The notes: generated from the sequence alone by a model not told the origin. DNA of 6,821 nt from an uncultured Aquincola sp. (GCA_937883885.1 CAKZXL010000928.1:1-6821); one strand, 5' to 3'. Numbered from the stretch's first letter, positions 1 through 6,288 are shown. Program-made: numbers and translations.

Positions 1-52
1 GCCGCATAAACTCGCGGCCTCGATTTCCAACTGCGACACCCCTCGTCACCCC

Positions 53-658
53 ATGGCCCAGCTGCCCGACCCGACCACCGTTCGCATGCGCCCGCTGCCG
101 AACCTGATCTTTGCCAGCCGCTGGCTGCAGCTGCCGCTGTACCTGGGCCTGATCCTGGCGCAGTGCGTCTACGTCTTCCATTTCTGGGTCGAGCTGGTGC
201 ACCTGATCGAAGCCGTGTTCGGCAACGACGTGGCGCTGCAGAAGCTGATCTCCAGCATCGGCTACAAGACCGATGTGCCCGTGACCTCGCTGAACGAGAC
301 GGTGATCATGCTGGTGGTGCTGGCGCTGATCGACGTGGTGATGATCTCCAACCTGCTGATCATGGTGATCGTCGGCGGCTACGAAACCTTCGTCTCGCGC
401 CTGCGGCTCGAAGGCCACCCCGACCAGCCCGAATGGCTGAACCACGTCAATGCCTCGGTGCTCAAGGTCAAGCTGGCCACCGCCATCATCGGCATCAGCT
501 CGATCCACCTGCTCAAGACCTTCATCAATGCGGCCAACTACACCGACAAGGTGCTGATGTGGCAGACGCTGATCCACATCGCCTTCCTGTTCTCGGCGCT
601 GGCCATCGCGGCGGCCGACCGGGTGATGGGCGGCGGCCACGGCGCCCGCGACCACTGA
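53..658 (+). CDS. yqhA: UPF0114 / YqhA-family four-helix membrane protein
   Basis: This 201-residue integral membrane protein belongs to the YqhA (TIGR00645/UPF0114) family, whose biochemical function is not established. Four hydrophobic segments are visible at about residues 26-46, 82-105, 138-158 and 170-188. Family landmarks are ASRW (21-24), [10 protein letters not shown] (108-117) and [10 protein letters not shown] (148-157), which match E. coli YqhA as I remember it. The protein is longer than the ~164-residue E. coli protein, mainly because of a polar segment at about 58-80 between helices 1 and 2. No Shine-Dalgarno sequence precedes the ATG at 53. An in-frame ATG at 86 would give an N-terminus closer to that of E. 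coli YqhA and is a real alternative, although it also lacks a clear Shine-Dalgarno. The gene is followed after 26 bases by the DUF2062 gene and is probably co-transcribed with it. Family assignment is confident; start and function are not. Confidence 0.9.
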   Translation: MAQLPDPTTVRMRPLPNLIFASRWLQLPLYLGLILAQCVYVFHFWVELVHLIEAVFGNDVALQKLISSIGYKTDVPVTSLNETVIMLVVLALIDVVMISNLLIMVIVGGYETFVSRLRLEGHPDQPEWLNHVNASVLKVKLATAIIGISSIHLLKTFINAANYTDKVLMWQTLIHIAFLFSALAIAAADRVMGGGHGARDH

Positions 659-684
659 CCGCCAGCGCCACAGGCCCCCACACC

Positions 685-1206
685 ATGCGCTGGATTCCGA
701 GCCGGGAAGACCTCCTGCAGTCCCGCTGGCTGTCGCCGGTGGCCCATCACCTGCAGGACGACCGCCTGTGGCACCTGGAACGCGGCTGCGTGGCGCGGGC
801 GGTGGCCATTGGCCTGTTCTTCGGGCTGCTGCTGCCCTTTGCCCAGTTCTTCGCCGCGGCGCTGTTCGCGGTGTGGCTGCGCGCCCACCTGGGCGTGGCG
901 GCGGGCGCCACCTTCATCACCAACCCGCTGACGTTTGCGCCGCTTTACTGGCTGGCGCACCGCATCGGCCAGGGCGTGCTGGGCGACGGCGACGACGAAG
1001 CCGCCGCCGATGCGGTGAGCCGCCACGTGGAAGCGGCGGCCGCGCACCAGGGCTGGCTGTCGGCCGCCTGGGACACGGTGCAGGACGCCGGCGCCCCGCT
1101 GATCGTGGGGCTGGCGGTGATGGCGGTCGTCGCCGCCATCGTGGGCTTTCTGGCGGTATGGCTGCTGTGGCGGCCTCGCAAGGAGCCGCAGGACTACCTG
1201 CCGTAA
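685..1206 (+). CDS. DUF2062 domain-containing membrane protein
   Basis: This 173-residue protein of the DUF2062 family has no assigned molecular function. The N-terminus, with RWIPSRE near residues 2-8 and LQDDRLWHLER at 23-33, looks like the usual start of Burkholderiales members, which is why the ATG at 685 is preferred over upstream starts in the same frame. The DUF2062 core is visible as RAVAIGLFFGLLLPF (38-52) followed by the hallmark TNPLTFAPLYWLAHRIG (79-95). Membrane segments lie at about 38-64, 73-92 and 138-162. A short acidic, alanine-rich stretch (101-120) separates core and last helix, and the tail is basic then polar (RPRKEPQDYLP). There is no strong ribosome binding site, and 26 bases separate it from the upstream yqhA-like gene, so translation may depend on that gene. 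Its last 13 bases overlap the end of the convergent TRAP large-permease gene. Confidence 0.88.
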   Translation: MRWIPSREDLLQSRWLSPVAHHLQDDRLWHLERGCVARAVAIGLFFGLLLPFAQFFAAALFAVWLRAHLGVAAGATFITNPLTFAPLYWLAHRIGQGVLGDGDDEAAADAVSRHVEAAAAHQGWLSAAWDTVQDAGAPLIVGLAVMAVVAAIVGFLAVWLLWRPRKEPQDYLP

Positions 1207-3239
1207 AGCACCTGCGGCAGCCAGAGGCCGATGCCCGGGAAGGCATACAGCAGCACGATGGCCACCACCTGGATGCCCATGAACGGAATCATCCCGGCAA
1301 AGATCTGGTTCAGCGTCACGTGCTTGGGCGCCACGCCCTTCAGGTAGAAGGCCGACATCGCCACCGGCGGGCTCAGGAAGGCGGTCTGCAGGTTCAACGC
1401 CACCAGCAGGCCGAAGAACAGCGGGTCGACGCCGAAGTTGTCCAGCAGCGGCACGAAGATGGGCATGAAGATCACGATGATCTCGGTCCACTCCAGCGGC
1501 CAGCCCAGCACGAAGATGATGACCTGGCTGAGCACCAGGAACTGGGTCTTGGTGAGGTTCATGCCCAGCACCCACTGCTCCACCAGCTCCTGCCCGCCCA
1601 GCAGCGCAAACGCGGCCGAGAAGATGGCCGAGCCGACGAACAGCCAGCACACCATGGCCGAGGTCTTGGCCGTGAGGAACACCGACTCCTTGACCACCGT
1701 GAGGTTGAGCCGCCCATAGGCCGCGGCCAGCACCGCGCCGCCGAAGGCGCCCACCGCCGCCGCCTCGGTGGGCGTGGCCAGGCCCAGCACGATGGAGCCC
1801 AGCACCGCCAGGATCAGCACCATCAGCGGGAAGAAGCTGGACAGCAGCATCTTGAAGATTTCCAGCCGCGTGAAGCTCAGCAGCGCATAGAACAGCAACA
1901 CGCCGACCGCGGCGATGCCCATCGCAATCCAATAGCCGCGCGGGGCGGGTTGGCGTGTGGCGGCTTCGCCGGCAGCGCCGGGCGCAGGGCTGGCGGCGGC
2001 AGCCGTCAGGGGCTCGGCCAGGCCGCTGGTGGCGCCGGGCGGCTCGCTCACGGCGCCGCTGGCCTGCGGGGGCTCGGCCACACCGCCGGCAGCGCCCGGC
2101 GGCTCTGACAAGGCCCCTGCGGCCTGCGGCGGCTCCGCCAGCGCGCCCTCGGCCGGCGGCTCGGCCAGGCCCCCTTCGGCCGGTGGTTCGGCCAGGCCGC
2201 CTTCCGTCGGCGGCTCGGCCAGGCCGCTGCCTTCACGCTCGGCCCCACCCCCGCCCGCGCCCATCTCCTGCAGACCGCTGTCGGCCTCGGGTGCGGCCAC
2301 GCGGGTGGCCAGCTCGTAGCCGCCGATGGCCACCGCCGCGAACAGCAGTGCCGGCGCCAGCGCAATCGCCAGCTGCCCCAGCAGGTAGCGGGTGGGCACC
2401 GCCGCATTGCGCCGGCCCTTGATGGCGCCCCACAGCGCCGGCAGCGCATGCCGGTGGCCTTGTGCGCCCACCGCCACCAGCGGCGCGGGCAGCGGCACCA
2501 GGCGCTGCGCGGCGGTGAGCGGCGGCGCCAGGCTGGGCTTGAGCTTGGCCAGCAGCACCACGTACACCACGTACAGCCCGGCCAGCATCACACCCGGCAG
2601 CAGTGCGCCGGCATACAGCTGCACCACCGACACACCGGCCGTGGCGCCGTAGACGATGAGCAGCACCGACGGCGGGATGAGGATGCCCAGGCAGCCGCCC
2701 GCGGTGATGGCGCCGGCCGACATCGGCACGCTGTAGCCGGCGCGCAGCATCTGCGGCAGCGCCAGCAGGCCCATCAGCGTGACCACGGCGCCCACGATGC
2801 CGGTGGCGGTGGCAAACACCGCGCAGGTCACCAGCGTGGCCACCGCCAGGCTGCCCGGCACGCGCGCCAAAGACAGGTGCAGGCTCTTGAACAGCTTTTC
2901 GATCAGGTTGGCCCGCTCGACCAGGTAGCCCATGAAGACGAACAGCGGGATCGAGATCAGCACGTCGTTCGACATGGTCTTGTAGGCCGACTGCACCATC
3001 AGGTCCAGCGTGCGCGTGGTGTTGCGCTCATAGGCCAGCCAGGTGAACAGCATGCCCATGCCCATCAGCGTGAACGCCGTGGGAAAGCCCAGCATGATGG
3101 CCACCACCACCAGCGCCAGCATCACCAGGCCGATGTGGCCGTTGGTGATCACCGGCACGCTGACCAGCATGCCGATGACCAGCAGCACGATGATGGCCAT
3201 CAGGCTGAAGCCGAACCACAACTCCTTGCGCAGCTTCAT
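1194..3239 (-). CDS. dctM: TRAP transporter large permease (DctM/FcbT3 type) with repeat-bearing insertion
   Basis: This is the transport-channel subunit of a TRAP transporter, an inner-membrane protein that moves the substrate delivered by the binding protein, normally using a sodium gradient. Conserved DctM landmarks are GGCLGILIPPS (181-191), LATPTEAAAVG (487-497) and LNLQTAFLSPPVA (615-627). Many hydrophobic helices flank them. At 681 residues it is far longer than ordinary DctM proteins (about 425-470). The excess lies between residues 233 and about 460: a basic loop, an apparent extra helix (286-308), an acidic Pro/Ala/Gly-rich repeat region (about 318-436) and another apparent extra helix (437-456). 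The reading frame is open throughout and the C-terminal half keeps its motifs, so this looks like a genuine insertion, not a frameshift or a fusion of unrelated genes. The start codon overlaps the small-permease stop (ATGA), and a G-rich weak ribosome binding site precedes it. Homology to FcbT3-class large permeases is judged by eye. Confidence 0.93.
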   Translation of the reverse strand: MKLRKELWFGFSLMAIIVLLVIGMLVSVPVITNGHIGLVMLALVVVAIMLGFPTAFTLMGMGMLFTWLAYERNTTRTLDLMVQSAYKTMSNDVLISIPLFVFMGYLVERANLIEKLFKSLHLSLARVPGSLAVATLVTCAVFATATGIVGAVVTLMGLLALPQMLRAGYSVPMSAGAITAGGCLGILIPPSVLLIVYGATAGVSVVQLYAGALLPGVMLAGLYVVYVVLLAKLKPSLAPPLTAAQRLVPLPAPLVAVGAQGHRHALPALWGAIKGRRNAAVPTRYLLGQLAIALAPALLFAAVAIGGYELATRVAAPEADSGLQEMGAGGGGAEREGSGLAEPPTEGGLAEPPAEGGLAEPPAEGALAEPPQAAGALSEPPGAAGGVAEPPQASGAVSEPPGATSGLAEPLTAAAASPAPGAAGEAATRQPAPRGYWIAMGIAAVGVLLFYALLSFTRLEIFKMLLSSFFPLMVLILAVLGSIVLGLATPTEAAAVGAFGGAVLAAAYGRLNLTVVKESVFLTAKTSAMVCWLFVGSAIFSAAFALLGGQELVEQWVLGMNLTKTQFLVLSQVIIFVLGWPLEWTEIIVIFMPIFVPLLDNFGVDPLFFGLLVALNLQTAFLSPPVAMSAFYLKGVAPKHVTLNQIFAGMIPFMGIQVVAIVLLYAFPGIGLWLPQVLYGR
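1995..2225 (-). repeat. In-frame tandem repeat (8 units, 27/30 bases) inside the TRAP large-permease gene
   Basis: Codons 339-415 of the large permease encode eight consecutive units with the pattern (G/A)(L/V)(A/S)EP(P/L) plus three or four small residues. Units 1-3 are nine residues each (GLAEPPTEG, then GLAEPPAEG twice). Units 4-7 are ten residues (ALAEPPQAAG, ALSEPPGAAG, GVAEPPQASG, AVSEPPGATS). Unit 8 (GLAEPLTAAA) is degenerate. Units 1-4 are also close at nucleotide level, sharing the core ggctcggccaggcc or a near copy on the plus strand, which indicates recent duplication. All unit lengths are multiples of three, so gain or loss of units keeps the frame. Copies 5-7 alternate between AEPPQ and SEPPG types, suggesting a higher-order doublet duplication of about 60 bases. 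Confidence 0.92.
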
Positions 3240-3859
3240 GCACGGCCCCCGGTGCTGGCGGCACCTTCGCGGGCGGCGGCTTCCACGTCGGCATCGCTGA
3301 CGTGCACCATCTCCTTGAGCTTGTCCACGTCCACCTCTTCCACGTCGTCTTCGCGCGCCGGCCAGCTGCCGCTGCGCAGGCAGATCACGCAGCGCGCGAT
3401 GTCCACCAGACCTTGCAGCAGCAGCACCCCGCCCGCCACCGGGATGACGAACTTGAACGGGTACAGCGGCAGCGCATCGGCCGAGAAGGTCTGCTCACGG
3501 ATGGCCAGCGATTCCTGCGCGTAGTGCCAGCCGGCCCAGGTGAGCGCCACCACGCCGGGCAGGAAGAACAGCACGTACAGCACCAGGTCGATGCTGGCCT
3601 GCGTGCGCGGCTTGAAAAAGCCATAGAGCACGTCGCCGCGCACATGGCCGTTCTTGCTCAGCGTGTAGGCGCCGGCGGTCATGAACAAGGTGCCGTACAG
3701 CATGATCTGCATGTCCAGCACCCAGGCATGCGGCTTGTTCAGCGCATAGCGCGAGAACACCTCCCAGGTGATCAGCAGCGTCAGCAGCACCACCGTCCAC
3801 GCGAACAATTTGCCCACGAAGGTGGACAGGCGGTCCACCGCCCACAAGCTGTCTCGCAT
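3236..3859 (-). CDS. dctQ: TRAP transporter small permease (DctQ/FcbT2 type)
   Basis: This 207-residue inner-membrane protein pairs with the large permease to form the TRAP translocon. It shows the standard four-helix layout, at about residues 13-35, 48-66, 90-110 and 132-155. DctQ landmarks are EVFSRY (33-38) at the end of helix 1 and KNGHVRGDVLYG (69-80) after helix 2. The C-terminus (165-207) is a hydrophilic tail rich in acidic residues (REDDVEEVDVDK) and longer than in minimal DctQ proteins. The ATG at 3859 is chosen because the protein then begins just before helix 1; the open frame extends further upstream but only into coding sequence of the binding-protein gene. A GTG immediately before the ATG is an alternative start. 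No good Shine-Dalgarno is visible. It lies 19 bases after the binding-protein stop and overlaps the large-permease start by four bases, which implies translational coupling. Confidence 0.93.
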   Translation of the reverse strand: MRDSLWAVDRLSTFVGKLFAWTVVLLTLLITWEVFSRYALNKPHAWVLDMQIMLYGTLFMTAGAYTLSKNGHVRGDVLYGFFKPRTQASIDLVLYVLFFLPGVVALTWAGWHYAQESLAIREQTFSADALPLYPFKFVIPVAGGVLLLQGLVDIARCVICLRSGSWPAREDDVEEVDVDKLKEMVHVSDADVEAAAREGAASTGGRA

Positions 3860-3878
3860 CACGACTGCGGCGCCCGGC

Positions 3879-5018
3879 TCAGGTCTTCTTGCCGCGGCCG
3901 AAGTAGTGGTTGAAGGCCATCTTGAAGTCGACCGAGTAGTCGTTCTGCCACTGGCCGGCACGCTGGGCGAAGGCGCGTTGCGAGTCGAGCACCTTCTTGA
4001 ACATCGGGTTCTCGCTGGCCTTCTTTTCCACCGTCTTGTCCCACGAGGCCAGCTGCGCGCGCAGCACCGCATCGGGCGTCTTGTAGAACTTGATGCCCTG
4101 CTGCTTCAGCGCCTCGTAGTCCTTGCTGTAGCGCTCCACGGCCTTCCAACTCATGTCGGCGCTGGCGGCCTGCACCGCATAGTCGATCACCGACTTCAGC
4201 TCGGTCGGCAGCGCGTCCAGCTTGGTCTTGTTGAACAGGATCTCGAACTGCTCGCCGCTTTGGTGAAAGCTCTGCAGCATGCAGTTCTTGGCCACGTCCG
4301 GAAAGCCCAGCACCCGGTCGCTGCTGGCGTTGTTGAACTCGGCCGCGTCGATCAGCCCGCGGTCCAGCGCCGGCACGATCTCGCCGCCGGGCAGCGGATT
4401 CACCGCCGCGCCCATGTCGGTGAACACGTCCACCGCCAGGCCCACGGTGCGGAACTTCAGGCCCTTCATGTCCTCGACCTTGGCCACCGGCTTCTTGAAC
4501 CAGCCCAGCGGCTGCGTGGGCATGGGGCCGTACAGGTACGAGACCACGTCCAGGTTCAGGCTCTTGTAGATCTCTTCGACCAGCGCCTTGCCGCCGCCGT
4601 AGTAGTGCCAGGCCAGCACCATGTTGGCGTCCATGCCGAAGCCCGGGCCCGAGCCCCACAGCGCCAGCGCCGAGTTCTTGCCGTACCAATAGGCGATGAC
4701 GCCGTGGCCGCCGTCCAGCGTGCCCTTGCTCACCGCGTCCAGCAGCTGGAAGGCGGGCACCACCGAGCCGGCGGGCAGCACTTCGATCTTCAGCCGGCTG
4801 CCGGCCATGTCGTTCACCTTCTTGGCGAAGTCCTGGGCGAACTCATGGAAGATGTCCTTGGCCGGCCAGGTACTTTGAAAGCGCAGCGTGGTGGTCTGCG
4901 CCTGGCTGACGGCCGGTGCCGCCAGGGCCCCGACCGCCGCCCCACCGGCAGCAGCGTTCTTGAGAAAGCGCCGGCGGGGTGCAGCCCCCTGTGCCGGACC
5001 CGAGGACTTCTGGGCCAT
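3879..5018 (-). CDS. dctP: TRAP transporter periplasmic substrate-binding protein (TakP/FcbT1 type), Tat-exported
   Basis: This 379-residue periplasmic receptor captures the substrate and delivers it to the two permease subunits. The N-terminus is a twin-arginine signal: PRRRFLK (14-20), a weakly hydrophobic Ala/Gly-rich stretch (22-37) and a likely cleavage after SQA (38-40). The mature part begins TTTLRFQSTWPAKD, typical of the TakP/FcbT1 class. Later family features are GLKFR (186-190), whose Arg190 is the likely carboxylate-binding arginine conserved in TRAP receptors, then GAAVNPLPGGEIVPAL (203-218) and GLIDAAEFNN (221-230). TakP binds 2-oxo acids such as pyruvate and FcbT1 is linked to chlorobenzoate uptake, so an organic acid substrate is likely, but the exact ligand cannot be read from the sequence. 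The ATG at 5018 is well supported by an AGGAGA site seven bases upstream and by the intact Tat signal. It is the first gene of the operon, preceded by a 127-base gap. Confidence 0.95.
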   Translation of the reverse strand: MAQKSSGPAQGAAPRRRFLKNAAAGGAAVGALAAPAVSQAQTTTLRFQSTWPAKDIFHEFAQDFAKKVNDMAGSRLKIEVLPAGSVVPAFQLLDAVSKGTLDGGHGVIAYWYGKNSALALWGSGPGFGMDANMVLAWHYYGGGKALVEEIYKSLNLDVVSYLYGPMPTQPLGWFKKPVAKVEDMKGLKFRTVGLAVDVFTDMGAAVNPLPGGEIVPALDRGLIDAAEFNNASSDRVLGFPDVAKNCMLQSFHQSGEQFEILFNKTKLDALPTELKSVIDYAVQAASADMSWKAVERYSKDYEALKQQGIKFYKTPDAVLRAQLASWDKTVEKKASENPMFKKVLDSQRAFAQRAGQWQNDYSVDFKMAFNHYFGRGKKT

Positions 5019-5025
5019 GGACTTG

Positions 5026-5031
5026 TCTCCT
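5026..5031 (-). promoter_or_regulatory. Ribosome binding site of the TRAP binding-protein gene
   Basis: AGGAGA on the minus strand, seven bases before the ATG at 5018. It fixes the start that gives a complete Tat signal and is the strongest ribosome binding site of the TRAP operon. This fits the binding protein being made in excess over the permeases. Confidence 0.8.
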
Positions 5032-5061
5032 GCTTGTATCGGTGTTGACGACAGCAGGCGG

Positions 5062-5091
5062 ACTATCGAATCTGACCGACGCGGTCAGCAA
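5062..5091 (-). promoter_or_regulatory. Candidate sigma70-type promoter of the TRAP operon
   Basis: On the minus strand a TTGCTG element (5091-5086) and a GATAGT element (5067-5062) are separated by 18 bases. They match the -35 consensus at three of six positions and the -10 consensus at four of six. The position would give a short untranslated leader of roughly 35 bases ending in the AGGAGA site. The matches are modest and were found by eye, so this is only a candidate. Its support comes from being in the one sizeable gap ahead of the operon. Confidence 0.35.
5072..5088. promoter_or_regulatory. Perfect inverted repeat, candidate operator of the TRAP operon
   Basis: Plus-strand CTGACCGACGCGGTCAG consists of two perfect 7-base arms (CTGACCG / CGGTCAG) around a 3-base centre. 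It lies within the candidate promoter, overlapping the end of the -35 element and otherwise in the spacer, where a bound dimeric repressor would block RNA polymerase. No run of T follows on either strand, so it is not a typical intrinsic terminator. The cognate regulator is not in the window. Confidence 0.5.
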
Positions 5092-5104
5092 CTGGGTGTA
5101 ACCC

Positions 5105-5123
5105 GCGGCAGGGTTTGTGCCGC
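5105..5123. other. Short hairpin after the antiporter operon, weak terminator candidate
   Basis: GCGGCA (5105-5110) and TGCCGC (5118-5123) can form a 6-base-pair GC-rich stem with a 7-base loop, starting 23 bases past the subunit G stop codon. No T-run follows on the minus strand, so it does not qualify as a standard intrinsic terminator. It may only attenuate or protect the transcript 3' end, or be chance in GC-rich DNA. Confidence 0.25.
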
Positions 5124-5145
5124 CGCGCAGCCCGGTGAGGAACTC

Positions 5146-5499
5146 TCAGCGCAGATCGAGCTCGTCGGGCAGCGGCGCGCTGCTGGCCAGCCGCAGGTGC
5201 AGCGCGGCCATGGCCATCATCTGTGCCGACACCGGCGCGGTGACGAAGATGAAGAGCGTGACCAGCAGCTCACGCAGCAGCCACTGGCCCTGCCCCGCAT
5301 GCCACAGCATGCTGGCCAGCAGCAGCGCACCCAGGCCCAGCGTGCTGGCCTTGGTGGGCGCATGCAGCCGCATGTAGAAGTCTTCAAAGCGCAGCAGGCC
5401 GATGGCGCCCACCAGCAGAAACAGCCCGCCGATCAGCAGCAAGGCGGCCATGGCCGCCTGCAGCAGCGGATGGAGGTTGGCGACGGTGGCGGCATTCAT
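5146..5499 (-). CDS. mrpG: Monovalent cation/proton antiporter subunit G (MrpG/MnhG/PhaG)
   Basis: This 117-residue small membrane subunit belongs to the Mrp-type multisubunit antiporter, which exports Na+ or K+ in exchange for protons across the inner membrane. Three hydrophobic segments lie at about residues 13-36, 50-66 and 76-100. The MnhG signature is clear: GLLRFEDFYMRLHAPTKAST (34-53), followed by LFIFVTAPVSAQMMAMAA (82-99). The start at 5499 is chosen over an in-frame GTG at 5529. The ATG has a GAAGGA site six bases upstream, whereas the GTG would overlap subunit F by 20 bases and has no such site. It is the last gene of the antiporter operon, beginning ten bases after the subunit F stop. 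The polar C-terminal tail ends PDELDLR. Whether the complex moves sodium or potassium (Mrp versus Pha naming) cannot be told from this subunit. Confidence 0.92.
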   Translation of the reverse strand: MNAATVANLHPLLQAAMAALLLIGGLFLLVGAIGLLRFEDFYMRLHAPTKASTLGLGALLLASMLWHAGQGQWLLRELLVTLFIFVTAPVSAQMMAMAALHLRLASSAPLPDELDLR

Positions 5500-5505
5500 G
5501 CGGCG

Positions 5506-5511
5506 TCCTTC
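5506..5511 (-). promoter_or_regulatory. Ribosome binding site deciding the subunit G start
   Basis: GAAGGA on the minus strand, six bases before the ATG at 5499. Its first two bases are part of the subunit F stop codon (TGA), so ribosomes terminating on F would uncover or reuse it. It supports the ATG over the upstream GTG at 5529. Confidence 0.7.
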
Positions 5512-5788
5512 ACTCGATGACGTCGCCACGGGCGACGAAGCGCGACAGGGCCACGGTGCCCACGAAGCCCAGCAGCGCGATCAGCAGCGCCGCCTCGAAC
5601 AGCAGGTCGCTGCCCAGCCGCAGGCCCAGCAGGATCACCAGCGCCACGGTGTTGACGTAAAGCGTGTCCACCGCCAGCACACGGTCGGTGAGCGTGGGGC
5701 CGCGCAGCAGCCGCCAAGCCGTCAGCACCATGGCCAGCAAAGCCAGTCCCAGGGCGGCGTCCAGCGCCCACAACAGCCAGTCGGTCAT
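5510..5788 (-). CDS. mrpF: Monovalent cation/proton antiporter subunit F (MrpF/MnhF/PhaF)
   Basis: This 92-residue inner-membrane subunit of the Mrp/Pha antiporter is of normal family length. Three helices are visible at about residues 4-24, 37-57 and 63-83. The characteristic MrpF motif is RLLRGPTLTDRVLAVDTL (26-43), with Asp35 and Asp41 the charged residues usual at this position. The ATG at 5788 overlaps the subunit E stop codon in an ATGA junction and has GGGAGA seven bases upstream (5796-5801, minus strand). The same frame is open far upstream, but only as a shadow of subunit E. MrpF is required with the other small subunits for assembly of the complex; that is family knowledge, not visible here. 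Confidence 0.93.
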   Translation of the reverse strand: MTDWLLWALDAALGLALLAMVLTAWRLLRGPTLTDRVLAVDTLYVNTVALVILLGLRLGSDLLFEAALLIALLGFVGTVALSRFVARGDVIE

Positions 5789-6288
5789 TCGAAGATCTCC
5801 CGCAGCGGCGCTTCGTAGCGCGACTTGATCTCGGCCACCAACGCGGCCGGGTCGGTGCAGTTGAGCGCATGCACCAGGATGGCCGGCGTCTCGCGGCCCG
5901 GCCGGGCCTGCTCGATCACGCACGACACCGTGCCCGGCGTGGTGGTGATGATGGCGGCCAGCAGCACCGTGCCGTTGGGGTGGCGGATGTCCAGCGGCAC
6001 CCGCACCCAGGCAGGCTGCGGGCGCGATGCCGGGTTCAGCGCCAGCCAGGCCACGGCCAGGTTGGCCACCACGATGTCCCACAGCACCACGCCCAGCAGC
6101 TGCAGCGCACGGCCCCAGGCATGCAGGCGGGTGCCGGGGTTCAGGAAAGGCCCCGCCAGCCAGGGCAGGCCCAAGCCCAGGATCACGGCCCACAACAGCG
6201 TGGCCACCGTGACGCTGCCCTGCAGCAGCAGCCACACGGCGCCGGTGAGCAGCGACAGCACCGGATGGGCGAACCAGCGGCGCTTCAT
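5785..6288 (-). CDS. mrpE: Monovalent cation/proton antiporter subunit E (MrpE/MnhE/PhaE)
   Basis: This 167-residue inner-membrane subunit of the Mrp/Pha antiporter has the family's usual length. Hydrophobic segments lie at about residues 10-25, 28-46 and 62-84, followed by a soluble C-terminal domain. MnhE landmarks are DIVVANLAVAWLAL (71-84), the conserved LAAIITTTPGTVSC (110-123) and a C-terminal stretch around CTDPAALVAEIKSRYE (144-159). The ATG at 6288 is strongly supported by AGGAGGT five bases upstream and an ATGA overlap with the subunit D stop. The first residues (MKRRWF) give a basic cytoplasmic N-terminus. Confidence 0.94.
   Translation of the reverse strand: MKRRWFAHPVLSLLTGAVWLLLQGSVTVATLLWAVILGLGLPWLAGPFLNPGTRLHAWGRALQLLGVVLWDIVVANLAVAWLALNPASRPQPAWVRVPLDIRHPNGTVLLAAIITTTPGTVSCVIEQARPGRETPAILVHALNCTDPAALVAEIKSRYEAPLREIFE

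Noticed and set aside
1..52. Promoter or ribosome binding site ahead of the yqhA-like gene
   Set aside because: Only 52 bases are available, and I see no convincing -10/-35 pair or Shine-Dalgarno in them.
538..1932. Long open frame on the minus strand across the DUF2062 gene and the end of the large permease
   Set aside because: The translation is rich in Arg, Gly, Ala and His with no domain pattern. It overlaps two well-supported genes and is a typical antisense shadow in GC-rich DNA.
768..2108. Plus-strand open frame spanning the convergent junction
   Set aside because: It runs out of frame through the DUF2062 gene into antisense of the large permease. The composition is shadow-like, with no start signal.
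1995..2225. Possible CRISPR array or intergenic minisatellite
   Set aside because: There are no unique spacers between copies, the units are back to back, and the repeat is in frame within an intact transporter gene.
2448..3524. Long plus-strand open frame opposite the TRAP permease genes
   Set aside because: The product is extremely His/Gln/Arg-rich low complexity, the usual mirror of hydrophobic membrane-protein codons, with no ribosome binding site or family features.
3860..4072. N-terminal extension of the small permease
   Set aside because: The extra 71 codons lie inside the binding-protein gene and read as Arg/Ser/Thr-rich shadow sequence. A DctQ protein starts shortly before its first helix, which fits the ATG at 3859.
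3768..5048. Long plus-strand open frame opposite the binding-protein gene
   Set aside because: It is fully antisense to a convincing binding protein. Its composition (Leu/His/Arg/Gln) reflects the complementary codons, and no recognisable domain is present.
5105..5123. Intrinsic terminator between the antiporter and TRAP operons
   Set aside because: A short stem is present but no T-run follows on the minus strand, so it is listed only as a weak hairpin, not called as a terminator.
5500..5529. GTG start at 5529 for antiporter subunit G
   Set aside because: It would overlap subunit F by 20 bases and has no ribosome binding site. The ATG at 5499 has GAAGGA at proper spacing and gives a normal MnhG N-terminus.
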